DNA from: Triticum aestivum
Lineage: Eukaryota > Streptophyta > Magnoliopsida > Poales > Poaceae
Direction: 5' to 3'
Length of the DNA stretch: 64,000 nucleotides
NCBI RefSeq assembly: GCF_018294505.1
Contig: NC_057800.1
Span: 171,673,703 to 171,737,702 of the forward strand
Made by a program: the position numbers and the translations under genes. Positions 8,894 through 20,233 of the stretch are shown here, one piece after another. Within the stretch, counting starts at the first letter, position 1, and each line of letters starts with the position of its first letter. Below the pieces are notes generated by a model that saw only the letters and a list, made by a program, of their open reading frames with translations, searched no databases and was not told the origin of the DNA.

Positions 8894-9975
8894 TATGTAT
8901 TAATTGTCTCTTACCCTCAGATTTGGATTTTCTATCCTAGGGGGGCCACAATCTACCGTGACATGTATATATAGAATCTATGGATCTAGTGTAAGTTGTC
9001 ACACGTTGTATCAATATGCATGTTAATTTGTGCCGTTAATTTGTATCGCTTGTTCGTCATCAGCATCATATGTGGACAACACCATTCTCGAGACATATTA
9101 TTGTCTTACTCCTATTTCTGTTACGAACTAAAAAACAAAAACAAACAGTACATGGGATGCACCCAGACGCAAGCTTACCTGGCGGGACGTCTACGTGAAG
9201 CTTCCACAGCCAGCCTGGCCTGACAACCCTGCTCATCGTTAGCCTGGCTCGGGCCACCGAATTTCTACGCCTGAGAGCATGCCATGGTTAATAATACAAC
9301 CAACAATCGACTATAAGAAGTTATCATGTCATCTACAGTCAACCTTTTAGCTAGCATGTAGTAAGTCTTAAATATATAATAGTTTATTAATAGTTGGTCC
9401 ACCTTATATCCTCATAAAATGCCTTGAGTCTCGTGTTGCACCTGGCTACTAACCAAAAGTCTGTTTTTTTTCTCTCTCATCTTCTTTTTCCTCCAACTAA
9501 ACAAAGATATATTATTTTATTTATTTAGCCTGCTTATGTCACCTTATTGTAGTTGCTCTGACTCAGGCTAAACATAAAACAATATACTAATACATGTCTA
9601 TCCTATCCTTCTATTGGTCTGCCAACATATTTTTATTGTACTGCATTTCTCAGGCAGTTCCTCGGGCTGAAGTCATGAACCAAAACCTTAGGCTGAAGTC
9701 ATGAACCAAACAAGCACGTTGCCAACATGACTGACATGCAGAAATCATTGAAGTCTCCGGCTCCTCTCAGGCAGGCATTTTTCTCAGGCACGCTACCCAG
9801 GTCGTCAACCAAACAGCCTACATGCTTACACACTTGTCCTATTCCCATCTGTCCATGGTATCTTAGCTACCACAGACAAAGTAAAATCATTATTCCCGCC
9901 GTGCCGGTGCATTAGGCACGTTACGAAAACTAAATAATATTAAAACACTTAGGTGCGGTGCATTATAAATAATTC

Positions 9976-10345
9976 ACGCTATCTAAGCAATAATTCATTT
10001 TAGGATAATATAAATAACTATACCATGAATTATTTACTTGCATGTTGAGGTAGTACTGATTTTACTTTGTTGTGGTATCTAAGCAATAATTCATTTTTAG
10101 GATAATATAAATAATTCATGGAATCTAAGCAATAATCCATTTTTAGGATAATATGAATAATTATTTGTACCATGAATTATTTATACCATGTATTGTTTTT
10201 GTCTTTGTTTCGAAAATCATTGGTGGAAATTGACACCATTGCCTACATGGGAGCTCTGTCTCATTGGGCATGCTTCCATTGCTTAGATACCATGTTTTAT
10301 GTATATTATCCTAAAAATGAATTATGATGATGTAGTATACTTGCA
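9976..10345. repeat. AT-rich repeat with short inverted copies
   Basis: The phrase AAGCAATAATTCATTTTTAG followed by GATAATATAAATAA recurs at about 9986, 10082 and 10131, and its inverse (TTATCCTAAAAATGAATT) occurs near 10307. It is probably a decayed MITE or a small cluster of them; no terminal repeat could be fixed. Confidence 0.5.
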
Positions 10346-10419
10346 TGTTGTGATAAATAAGTTAATGGGAGTCATTCTCTTGGGTATATAGGATTAGCGT
10401 ATATTCTTTCTCCCTCCTC

Positions 10420-11035
10420 CTCCTTAGGATCCGCCTCACCTCCGATGGCCTTTGGGTGGTGGAGGTGCGGAGGATATCGGACCCCACCGGCGGGAGGGAC
10501 CTCGTTTTCGTTTTTGTTAGGTTCAACGTCTTGGTTTGGGTCGTGTGGCGGTGACGATGTCCCTTAGTAGAAATAATGTATCCCACGTCCTATCCCCTAA
10601 TGGTGCAAATAGCGTCGTTGGAGGATGTGTGGAGGTGTGTCTCTGTTAGATCTCACAGGATTCGGCCAGTGCTGGTCTTCGGTGAATCTATTTGGATCCA
10701 ATTGTTGTTCGTCTACGTTCGTGTGGGTACATGTTTGATCTTTCTGATCTAGAACTCTCTTCATCGATGATGGTTGTTGCTCTGATGTGTTTGTCCTTTG
10801 GGGCCTTAGCGCGACGACTTTCTGAATGTCTGCTACATGTCCACAACAAGGTTTGTCCGATTCCGGTGAGGAAGGAGTGGTGTAGGCGGCACACCTTCGG
10901 CTCGGACCAGTGCTTATAGTCGTCCCTACTTTGTTCATTGACCTCAATGTAATTTTTATTACCTCTTATATTCTTTGCACAACCATGATTGATGAATAGA
11001 TCGGAACCTTCTCCCCCCCCCCCCCCCAACAAAAG
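10420..11035 (+). repeat. Non-LTR retroposon-like repeat, copy 1
   Basis: A moderately GC-rich block contains CTTCATCGATGATGGTTGTT and TTGGGGCCTTAGC. It ends in ATGATTGATGAATAGATCGG just before a C-run at 11012-11028. Two diverged copies of the same family are at 11236-11400 (inverted) and 12385-12975 (direct). The constant 3' end and lack of terminal repeats suggest a LINE or SINE tail. The family name is not known to me. Confidence 0.5.
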
Positions 11036-11235
11036 TATAGGATTAGCAACCTCAACTTCGCAGGACCTATAAACCACAAAGGAGAGAGTATGCCATTACT
11101 ACACACCTACATGACGGTAATGTGTATCCCAAGCAATCAATCATACAGTGGAATTAGAGGGGTGGCTATGCCCGAGGACTATAGGCATTTCCCCGTCTTC
11201 TTTTTCTTGACGGTATTTCCATTTGAATTTAACCT

Positions 11236-11400
11236 TTTTTGGGGGGGGGGGGGGGTGGGAGGGCGCTTCCGATCTATTCATCTACTATCAAGGTACTACG
11301 ACATACACCGGAAGTAAAAGCTACATCAAGGTCCGTAGATCACCTAACGACGACTATAAACACTGGAGCGAGCCAAAGGCGCACTGCCGTCGTCACCCCT
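11236..11400 (-). repeat. Non-LTR retroposon-like repeat, inverted partial copy 2
   Basis: A G-run at about 11238-11254 is followed by CGCTTCCGATCTATTCATC, the reverse complement of the 3' end of copy 1. CGACTATAAACACTGG and GAGCGAGCCAAAGG then match its inner part. Only the last 150 bases or so of the element are present. Copies 1 and 2 thus face each other across about 200 bases. Confidence 0.5.
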
Positions 11401-12384
11401 TTAACTATCTAATGTAATATCAATTATCCCCACCCAAAAACTTCAATTATGGTCATTTATGTTATGAAAAAATAGTGAAGCTATATTTTATATGTTGAAC
11501 GACAAAATCTTCTATTTTAATTTATGAATTGCATTTAAGTAAGTTTCATTATCCTTCATGTATTATGACTATAATAAAAGCTTTAATATATTTTTGGAAA
11601 TTGAGTTTTCTAGATTTTACAAACCAGATGAGATTGGTATAAATTAAATCCAAAAATCACGGTCTATAATAGAGAATATATTTTACTAAAGAAAAGGTAT
11701 CATATTTGATTTTGAATTAAGATTTTTAAATGTCATAAACTCAAATGGAATTAAACTTAGGAATTTCAAAAGCAATGGGAAAAATAAATATGATGTTTAA
11801 TTTTGATTATACTTTTATGACTTTTTTCAGAAAGTATTATAGAGTAAGCATGAGATGGATATGCTTTTGTCAATATTGTATAACTGTTATAATTTCTTGT
11901 GACGTGATGCCCAGGTCACCTCTGATTTAGTCGCCACAGAGCGTGACATGCTTGACAATTTATCGAAATGAGAGTCTTGTGTTACAAGGGTAAATAAGGC
12001 ATGTATTTCTTAAATTATCGCTTGTGAAAACTTCCATTTAAATGATGTAAGAAAATGTCACCCAAACAAAATACATGCTTAATAGTAAAATATGTTTTTA
12101 AAAATACATCTAAACATACAATGACAAAAGAGTAAATGGGGGATGTTGTAATTGGATTTGTGCTTGAGGGGCATGCAAAATTTGTTTGCGAGATTATAAC
12201 TTAATTAATTTAAACCCAAACTACCCAGTTAGATGCGATCTGATATAACCAAAGAAATTTCACCCCTCCTCCCCATCCATACATGATTAGGGTTTTTATC
12301 GAGTCAACCCCCTTGCAACTTAATTAATTGAAAACCAAACTAGTTGCTGCCAATCTGTCTCGCCCTCGGCGGCCCTATCGATCA

Positions 12385-12975
12385 TGGAGGTGCGGTGGAC
12401 CCTAGTCCCTCGTCGATAGGAGGGTCCCCATGTTTTCTTTAGGTAACCTTAGTGTAATGATCCGGGCGGTGAGGTGGTGATGATGTCCTAGAGTTAAAAT
12501 AATATCCTCCGGACGTTTTCCGCTTCGGCGGAGGACGCGTGTAGGTGTGTTCCTGGCAGATCTGTTTGGATCTAGTTGGCATAGGTCTCCGACAAATCTA
12601 CTTAGATCAGGTTGACCCTAGTCTCCGGCGGATTCGTCTGGATTCAAGAGATGTTTATGGTTGTTTGTTGCCGGTGTGTTTGCAGGTATGGTCCTTTTGA
12701 TCCATGTTTTTCTTCATCGATGATGATTGTTGTTTTGGTGTGTTGGTCCTTTAGGACCTTAGCATGATGATTTCCCGGCTGCGAACTATAACAAGATTTT
12801 GTGCAGCTGCTGTAAGCGACAGACGATGATGGTAACACATCTTGGGCTTGCTCCAATGCTCGTAGTCCTTGCTAGGTGACCAATGAACCTAGTTTTATAT
12901 ATTTTACTTATGGAGATCTTTGTACTACTGTTACATTTTGTTGATAGAATATTAAACAACTTTTCAAAACTAAGA
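12385..12975 (+). repeat. Non-LTR retroposon-like repeat, copy 3
   Basis: Shares with copy 1 the phrases TCTTCATCGATGATGATTGT, GTCCTTTAGGACCTTAGC and GCTCGTAGTCCTTGCTAG in the same order, but is clearly diverged. It lacks the clean poly-tract 3' end of copy 1. No open frame of interest. Confidence 0.5.
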
Positions 12976-13180
12976 TCTGATCGTTTTTTTAGCAAGAGAA
13001 TTGTCACCTTGCAACTGAAACTTGCTAAAATTCATGAAGTTTTTTTACTTGCCGTCTCACATCCTTTTTGGTTGGGATGCGCGATGCAATGATGTCCGAT
13101 GGTTTTCCCGGGGGACGTGATTTACTTCTTAATCCGTAATCTTAGGATTTTCTTAGCGAGACCTGGCTACTCATGTACTA

Positions 13181-13398
13181 CTCCTTCCGTTTCTAAATAT
13201 TTGTCTTTTTAGAAATATCAAATGAACCATCACATATGAATGTATATATTTTTTTGAGCCGAAACCATAGAACAATCATTCTACGGTATTATATGAATGT
13301 ATATAGATATATTTTAGAGTGTAAGTTCACTCATTTTGTTTCATATGTAGTCATTTGTTGAAATATCTAGAAAGACAAATATTTAAGAACGGAGGGAG
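13181..13398. mobile_element. Stowaway-type MITE (218 bp, with internal insertion)
   Basis: The left end is CTCCTTCCGTTTCTAAATAT and the right end reads ATATTTAAGAACGGAGGGAG, with TA at the right side. The middle contains an extra segment around 13245-13305 flanked by a repeated ATGAATGTATATA, so something inserted into the MITE and duplicated this short sequence. Confidence 0.85.
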
Positions 13399-14361
13399 TA
13401 TTAAGCATGTATCCAACTAGCTTTGTAATAGGGTTTCGGCGTCACATTTTATTCGTTTGGCTGTGTGGCTTTATATATAAAGCAGGAAAAAAGCCTGCTT
13501 TGAGGATTTGGTTAATTTACTTCTTCGATGGAAGTCTGAACCGACAAAATACTGCAGCGTTTTGTGCCATCTGAATTCGGGTGTGACGTGGAGCATCATG
13601 CCGAGCGCACCCTGGAGCCAGCAAAGAGCATGATAGTAGAATCCAAGCTTCGAGTTCGGCGAGCCATCACAGACGTAGGGATTCCTCATACCATCATCTG
13701 CAGCTACTGGGCTATTGGCTTGCTGTTTTCTACACTCGGCAACTCCGGAGAAAATGGCCCTCTGTCGACGGCGGTGGACATCTTTGGTGACGAAAAATCA
13801 CGAGGTAAGCATTTACTATTTCACTTTTAATGCCCCTTCTCCTCTGTATCATCTAGATGTAATTTCTGAGTTGGGCACTACTTTTTCAGCCATCTTTGTA
13901 GACGAGAAGGATATGAGCATGCTGACCATAAGAGCCGTGGAGGACCCACGAACGCTTGACAAGATCCTGCACGTGCGCCCTCCCGCCAACATGCGCTCCT
14001 TCGGCCAGCTCCTCCATCTCCTGGAGAAGAAAACCGGCAGGACGTTCGAGAGGCACTACATCACCGAACAGGAGCTCGCCAAGAAAATCCAAGGTAGCCG
14101 CCGATCTATCCATCCATACATGCTAGCTAGTTACAGATGAAATCGTCAACCTCAATCGAACTGATCGCCTCCGCGGGGCCTCCGAATGCAGAGGCTCCAT
14201 TCCCTCTCAACTTTCAGCTGGCGATGGTGCACTCGACGCTGGTGCACGCCGGGGCGTGTGAGCGCGCGGTCGACCCGGCTGTTGACGTGGAGGCGACGCG
14301 GCTGTACCCGGACGTACAGTTCCTCACGGTGGAGGAGTGCTTGGATGGCCTTCTTCTCTGA

Positions 14362-15890
14362 CTGACTGAGACTGAAATGACCGGTGTGCGAGCTGTGCTG
14401 TTAGATCATCCGTCATTGTATCGCCGGCTTGTGTGCTTTCATTTCATTGAAGATACATTGTCATGTGATGCATCAAAAATGATCCCTAAAATCAAGTTCC
14501 TTGTTTACGTCCACTCTCCATGTGCCATGTTAATCTAATGCCCATTTGGAACTCTAATTATGCGTCTCGTCGAATCTCGTGCCACTGGGGAAGGGAGAGG
14601 GGCAGATCCTATTTGCCGCCCGCGGGGAGCAAACAGAGGTATCTTCGACCGCAGGGCCCGTGGGTGGGCTGGCCCAGTTCGCGGCCCAGAGTGCTGTCCG
14701 TTCGCTCCTTCATTTTTCGTCCGTTTTTTCTCTTGTTTTTTTTATTTTCTGGTTCTTTCATGTTTTTCTGGTTTTTCGTTTGTTTGGTTTTTTCATTCAC
14801 TAAAAAATGGTAAGAATTTTTTTCAACAAACGGTGCACAATTTTTTTTAAAAATGATTAGAATTCCTTTTTATTTTTTACAAAAATGGTTGAAATTCCAA
14901 ATTCTGGTCAGTATTTTTTAAAAGTACTTTTTCAATTTTCTTTTGAAATTTTAAAAAATGTTCGCATTTTCTAAAAGAAATGTTCATGTTATCAAAAAAA
15001 ATCTCTTTTCGAAAAATTGCTTTCAAAAAATTTATTCACAATTCATAAAAATTTATTGGGAATTCGAAATTTGTTAGTAATACTAAAACATGTTCATATT
15101 TTTTAAAAATAATTCATGTTTCCAAAAACCTTTCACCTTTTTCAAATTTTGCTTGATTTTCAAGATATGTTCACTATTCACAAAATTCTTCAGAATCCAA
15201 AATTTGTTCACAATTTTTAAAAACACATTTTTGGAAGTAATACGGTTTTTTTTAATGTTTGATTTTTCTAATTTTATCCACTTCTCAAAAGATATTTAAA
15301 ACAACACAGGTTTTTGGGGGTGAAAAATAGATTAAAAGACAGAATTGGAAAATACAAAAAAATAGCTTCGTTCAGCGAAGCCACTCTAGTTGACGCACAT
15401 AACTAGCGATTTGGTTTTCAGCCCAATTCGATAGGTCTGTTCTTTCCTATTAGTTTTCTCCAAGAAAAATGATTGTTTGATCTTTTGTATGGATTTAGAA
15501 AGATACATAATCGCAACATTTAAAAAATGTCCAGGAATTATTTAAAATCATGAATTAAAAATAAATTCTCGGACTAAAAAAATGATCGAGTTTTGAAAAA
15601 CTATTCACATATTTGGAAAAAAATAATGTGCTTAAAAATACCCTGGATTGCAAAAAATGTTCACGAACCATACTTTTCACCTGAAAATGAAAATGTTCTT
15701 GAATTTTAAAAAAGACATTGAATTAAAAATATGTTCGTGTATTAACAAAAAAATCATGTATTGATAAAATGTCATTGGATTTCAAAGGTTTTTTGTGTTT
15801 TCATAAAATGTTTGTAGAAAAAAAATTAAATGTCTTTAATTTTGAAAGTCTTAATGAATTATTAAAGTGGCTCTCCTCGTTGGAGGAGGA
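14362..15890. other. Region downstream of the reductase-like gene, AT-rich, no gene seen
   Basis: After a presumed 3' UTR (14362-14480) comes a block around 14560-14720 with mixed composition. A long stretch follows full of TTCAAAAAA and AAATGTTCA-like words, typical of unclassified Triticeae intergenic repeats. No protein domain or structural RNA is recognised. Confidence 0.5.
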
Positions 15891-15897
15891 CGGGCGT

Positions 15898-16056
15898 TTA
15901 CAATGGCGGCTGGTACCCCTCGTCGTCGAAGGAGATGACGATCTCTTCCTTCATGGAGGAGTCGGCTGCCATGGGGCAAGATGGCCCCGAAGAGCAAGGT
16001 CGGTGGCGCCACGATCTTGACATGCTTGCCGGCGCCGAGGCCCAGAACTTGCCCAT
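15898..16056 (-). CDS. Possible small ORF of 52 residues
   Basis: On the minus strand a frame runs from ATG at 16056 to TAA at 15898-15900. An upstream CTATTTAAG near 16155-16147 could be a TATA box, followed by a C-rich leader. The predicted peptide is basic at first and acidic at the end (SMKEEIVISFDDEG). The opposite strand also has an open frame of similar length, and no family is recognised. It may be a real small gene, a gene fragment or chance. Confidence 0.2.
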   Translation of the reverse strand: MGKFWASAPASMSRSWRHRPCSSGPSCPMAADSSMKEEIVISFDDEGYQPPL

Positions 16057-16359
16057 TGCCAGTGAGTGAAGGAAGAGGGGAGTGGCGGAGGCGCAGAGAT
16101 GTGGAGTGGAGAGTGTGTTCTGGACGAGAACAACGTTGGTGTTGTGCTTAAATAGTCGTGACCAGGTGAATAGATGTTTAGGCTACTTCAATGCGGACTA
16201 CGTCCACCTCGTCCAGCCCCTCCCCGACCGGCGCGATGGAGACTACGTCCACCTCGTCCATCGGTGTCCTGTCCTTGGCTTCATCGTGCAAGCCTGAGAA
16301 CATCACGCGGAGGATGCAGCGATGCCGACAGCGAGAGAGGGAAGCGGCGGCGGCGCAGA

Positions 16360-16476
16360 TGAGGGAGTCCTGGACTAAGGGGTCCTCGGGCGTCCAACCT
16401 GTTGGACATGGGCTAGACTGATGGGCTACGAAGATACAAGACCGAAGACTCTCACCCGTGTCCGGATGGGACTCTC
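16360..16476 (+). mobile_element. Gypsy element A, first part of its 5' LTR
   Basis: The LTR starts TGAGGGAGTCCTGGAC, as in Fatima-like Triticeae Gypsy elements, and runs to GGATGGGACTCTC. It continues only at 52103, after a 35.6-kb CACTA insertion. The five bases before it are GCAGA; the partner target duplication would be beyond the window. Confidence 0.8.
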
Positions 16477-16820
16477 CATTACAAAAAAGACATATCCGTG
16501 ACATTTTCGGCCGAACGAAAAAAATTTCTGTCATACATATGACACTTCTATGATGATAATTGTGACAAAACCCGGTATCATCATAGATATGGTGGGCTCC
16601 TACTTCTATGACAAAAAATCATGACAGAAAATGGGCTTTTCATCCTGGGCGGGCCGGAGACGCAGCTGCATGACATTCTTTGGACCGTCCATGACAAAAA
16701 AAATCATGATAGAAGCGAGGGGGAGGAAAATTTCGGGGAGTTCCCGGTTACGGTGGGCGGTCGGGGGCCGAGCGATGCGCGTTTCTCTCATACACGTACG
16801 CGCGTGTGTGCGAGGCGTTG
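16477..16820. repeat. CACTA 2 left terminus and subterminal region
   Basis: After the terminus come repeated TCATGACA, CTATGACAAAAAATCATGAC and TCTATGATGATAA phrases that pair with those of the right end (51880-52102). From about 16800 the phrase CTGAACCCGAGCGA recurs several times. A run of 18 G lies near 17009-17027. Confidence 0.75.
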
Positions 16821-17029
16821 ACTCTAACTGAACCCGAGCGAGGCGTTGGGTTGTAACTGAACCAGAGCGATTGCACTGCAAGCTACGCGTTACTGAACCC
16901 GAGCGATCGGTCGATGGCTGTTAACTGAACCCGATCGAGCGATTCCTTCACTACTGCTGCTAACTGAAGCCGGTCGATGCTGCCTCTGGATTGAACAGTG
17001 AGCGTTGCGCGGGGGGGGGGGGGGGGGTG

Positions 17030-17320
17030 GATGAACAGTGAGCGGTGGCGTTGCCTCTGGATGAACAGGACCCCGTGGTGTGGTGGAGGGCTGGATGGAT
17101 AGTAAACGATGGAGGGGTGCCCGTGGAGGGGTGGTTGAACAGGACCCCGTGGTGTGGAGGGCTGGATAAACAGTAGACGGTGGAGGGGTGGTTGAACAGT
17201 AGCCGGTGGAGTAGCGCGCGGTGGAGGCTGGATGAATAGGAGCCCGTGGAGGCTGGAGGAGGTCGACGGTAGCCCGTGGAGGCTGGAGGAGGTCGACGGT
17301 GGAGATGAACAGTATCCCGT
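17030..17320. repeat. Irregular tandem repeats (GGTGGAGGGGTGG-type)
   Basis: Words such as GATGAACAG, GACCCCGTGGTGTGG and GGTGGAGGCTGGAGGAGGTCG repeat in irregular order. One 35-bp unit is directly duplicated at about 17248-17316. Open frames on the minus strand here are proline/serine repeats without gene character. Confidence 0.75.
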
Positions 17321-17640
17321 GGAGTCCCGTTTTGCGGTATGCCACACCCCTCCCGATCAACAGGACCCCCGTTTCGACCGTAGGAGGTCCGTTTCGTCCG
17401 TTTTGCCGTACGCCACACCCCTCCCGATGAACAGGACCCCCATTTCGACCATAGGAGGTCCGTTTCGTCCGTTTTGCGGTACGCCACACCCCTCCCGATC
17501 AACAGGACCCCCATTTTGACCGTAGGAGGTCCGTTTCCTCCGTTTTGCGGTACGACAGACCCCTCCCGATCAACAAGACCCCGTTCCGAATGTAGGAGGT
17601 CTGTTTCCTCCGTTGTGCGGTACGTCAGGCCTCGTTTTCA
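17320..17640. repeat. 71-bp tandem repeat, about four copies
   Basis: The phrase CACACCCCTCCCGAT starts at 17343, 17414 and 17485, with a variant at 17556, an exact 71-base period. Units share GACCCCCGTTTCGACC and GGAGGTCCGTTTC words. A further short array of about 31-33-bp units with TTGCCTCCCCATGAACACG follows at 17700-17805. Confidence 0.9.
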
Positions 17641-18039
17641 TTGCCTTTTCCGTCCAAGCCCTCCCGATGAACACGACCACGCATTCCGTTCCGACCCAGC
17701 CGGTTGGCTCCCACGCGTTCCGTTGCCTCCCGATGAACATAACACATTCCGTTGCCTCCCCATGAACACGATGCATTCCATTGCCTCCCCATGAACACGA
17801 TGACGACGTTGTTTCTCCGTTCCGACCCAGCCATGTACACGAGCCTTGGCCGTACATATGCGCGAGTAGGTCCTTCCTTGCCTGCGAAGATGTAGCCGGT
17901 GGGTCCCAGCAGTCAGGGGGCGAATCGTTTTTTGCCCAGACGCACTTCCTTGCGTGCGAAGATGTAGCTGGTGGGTCCCAGCAGTCAGGGGCAAACATTT
18001 TTTTCGCGAAATACGGTGGCCCGTCCGGTGGGTCCCCGC

Positions 18040-18535
18040 TGTCGGGTGGAGGAATAATTATTTTGCACGTAATAAGGAGGCACTTCCTTGCTGCGGCCAT
18101 GGACCCAGCTGTCAGCCTCTCCACGTACAGTCCACGTCCGATGGAAGCCGTTCCTTGACCACGTTGACCACGCCGCGCCGAGAGCACTAGGGCGATGGAC
18201 GACGACGAGGCCTAGGAAGGGGACGACGCGGAGCCGGGGAAGACGCGACAATGGATGCCCACGCGTAGAGGAGTACGAGGGTTCACTAGTTCGCTGCGGT
18301 GTGAGGCTGCCGTCGCCGCAGAATAATAGGGGTGTGGGTGAGTAGAGGGATGGCCTGGCCAGCGGTGGGAGTAGTAGGGGGCGGTGAGGCCTCTGCCGCA
18401 TCGCAGCCGGCCACGGGAGGCAGGAACACAAGGCACGACCGGCGCTGGTTTGGGCGGCTGGAGCAAGAAGACCGGAGGTTGAAGGAGCACTACGGCCGTT
18501 GGATGGACATCGTACGGTCACTGGAGCTAGAATCG
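18040..18535 (+). repeat. Segmental duplication in CACTA 2, copy 1
   Basis: About 490 bases beginning with GGTGGAGGAATAATTATTTT and ending with ACGGCCGTTGGATGGACATC return at 18755-19250 in the same order and orientation. Shared landmarks include ACGTAATAAGGAGGCA, CACGTTGACCA, GCGCCGAGAGCAC and GGTGTGGGTGAGTAGAGGGA. The GAGGCACTTCCTTGCGTGCG phrase also recurs alone near 17940 and 18660. Confidence 0.85.
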
Positions 18536-18754
18536 TGCATATTGACTAAGTTGACAAAGGCCTCCGTCCCCGTCAACTTACTAGGCCCACAAGTCAGCCT
18601 GCCACTATATTGGGTCCCAGCTAACAGGGTGAGTATTCATTTTTTGTGCGTAATAAGGAGGCACTTCCTTGCGTGCGAAGATATAGTTGGTGGGTCCGAG
18701 CTGTCAGCTGGGGTAACGTTTTCTCGCGAAATACAGAGGCCCTTTCGGTGGGTC

Positions 18755-19250
18755 CCTGATGTTAGGTGGAGGAATCATTATTTTGCACGTAATAAGGAGG
18801 CATTTCCTTGCGTGTAGCCGTGGACCTAGCTGTCGGCCTCTCCACGTACAGTCCACTTCAGATGCATGTCGGTCGTTGACCACGTTGACCAGGCTGCGCC
18901 GAGAGCACCAGGGCGGTGGACGACGGCGAGGCCTAGGAAGGGAACAACACGGAGGCAGGAAAGACTCGGCAGTTGTTTCCCACGCAGAGGGGAGTACGAC
19001 AATACGAGGGTTTACTGGTTCGTCTGCCGTCGCCGGAGAATAACAGCAGGTGTGGGTGAGTAGAGGGATGGGTAGGCCAGCGATGGGAGTACGATGGGGT
19101 GGTGAGGCCTGCGCGGCAGCAGAGCCGGCCGCGAGGAGGAGGGAGCAGGCAGTTCCGCCGGCGCTTGTTTGAGCGGCTGGAGAAGGAAGAGCAGAGATTG
19201 AAGAAGCATGACGGCCGTTGGATGGCCATCCAACAGTCACTGCTTGTGCG
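18755..19250 (+). repeat. Segmental duplication in CACTA 2, copy 2
   Basis: Direct repeat of 18040-18535 with many substitutions and small indels. The two copies lie about 720 bases apart, so the period spans 18040-18755. No coding function is recognised; frames in both copies differ and are interrupted. Confidence 0.85.
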
Positions 19251-20233
19251 TTAACCTTTTTTAGGAAAGCCTCAAATATGTGAAAAACAGCATACATCCC
19301 ATCTGCCATTATTTCTAATAATTTACAGCCCATTTGCTAATTCTCTTAAGGTTTTTTTTGGAGCCCATATTCTTTTTTGTTAGCATAACAGCCCATATTG
19401 TGGACACGGTTAAAAAATTATACGAAATTTTGCATATTTCGATGCGGTCCGAACTGTTTTTAATGCCGAAATTTCGACTCACATTCAAACTGATTTTAAA
19501 AATAAATGTATATCAATATAAAATCCAACAAATTCTCCACGCATAAAAATTAATGTAATTTAAAATCTCGAAATGAAAAAAGATATTTGAAACTAATTGC
19601 CGGTTTGATGTGTTTTAAAAATGTACAACCCATTTCTCATTACTGATAGGCCATTTTCTCGGCCAGCCGAATGAAGCTCTCCTCGTCTTGAAAGATTTAC
19701 AGCCCAACAGGCCCAACAAAGCGACTTACTTGGCAAATCACAAAAAAAACTGGGCTGTGGCCGTGGACCCAGCTGTCAGTCCATTTGTTTTTTAGTCCAT
19801 TTGGTGGGCTGGGTGAAACAATGATGTAGCATCTATGCAGCCCGTTTAAATCCCATTTGCATTTTTCTCGAAATTCGCGGACTTGCTGGGCTGGGTGAAA
19901 ATATCATGTTGGGCTAGACGGGGAAAGTACTGGGAGAAAACTCAATTTACATCGAAAAAGAAAGTGGGAGAAAATTCAGAGACCTGCTGGGTCCACCTGA
20001 GGAGGGGAATATGTTGGGAGGAAGGAGATTCAAAGCACGGCAGCCGAGTGAACTAGTTTTTTACGGACAAGTGAACTAGTTTACATACATAAGCAAATAG
20101 CCACTAAAAAAAGCAATCAGGTTAATGGGTTCTTAAAAGAAATATTTCGGACAAAACAGATAATTACGACACATAGGCTAATGCATGAACACTCAGATGA
20201 TAAAGGTGCTTATAAAGAGATAAAGTACAACAT
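19251..20233. other. CACTA 2 internal region, nothing recognised
   Basis: AT-rich sequence with scattered CAGCCCATTTG and GCTGGGTGAAA words, which also occur in other subterminal parts of the element. No gene, terminal repeat or tandem array could be defined. Confidence 0.4.

Larger units (their letters stand above)
6971..13557 (+). other. Large repeat-filled intron of the reductase-like gene
   Basis: The donor AAG|GTACAT at 6971 and acceptor ACTGCAG at 13551-13557 bound a 6.6-kb intron. It holds the MITEs and retroposon copies listed separately, AT-rich repeats and no protein-coding gene. Family members usually have introns of about a hundred to a few hundred bases here, so this one was inflated by insertions. 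Between 11400 and 12380 nothing is recognised beyond AT-rich DNA. Confidence 0.7.
6836..14361 (+). pseudogene. Isoflavone-reductase-like (PCBER/PLR family) NAD(P)-dependent reductase, 5' part cut off by CACTA 1
   Basis: Four coding segments fit splice signals: 6836-6970 (partial), 13558-13804, 13890-14093 and 14192-14361 ending in TGA. They read DHGSLVAAIKQ and EVVISAVG, then RFVPSEFGCD, ESKLRVRRAI with the lysine expected in the active site of this family, IFVDEKDM, and a C-terminal LYPDVQFLTVEE. This is the standard order for isoflavone reductase, phenylcoumaran benzylic ether reductase and pinoresinol reductase relatives, small cytosolic NADPH-dependent enzymes of phenylpropanoid metabolism. 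The N-terminal Rossmann segment with the GGTGxxG motif is missing. Coding sequence begins exactly where the transposon ends, so the insertion lies in an exon and the rest should sit beyond the left end of CACTA 1. The remaining exons have no stop or frameshift, pointing to a recent disruption or use of an alternative start. Exact substrate cannot be told. Confidence 0.85.

Noticed and set aside
16883..17514. Three overlapping minus-strand frames of 150-200 residues
   Set aside because: Proline/serine repeats arising from minisatellite DNA; unit length and composition explain them.
17570..19333. Minus-strand frames of up to 209 residues
   Set aside because: They cross the tandem arrays and the segmental duplication, and the two duplicate copies do not keep the same frame, so there is no coding constraint.
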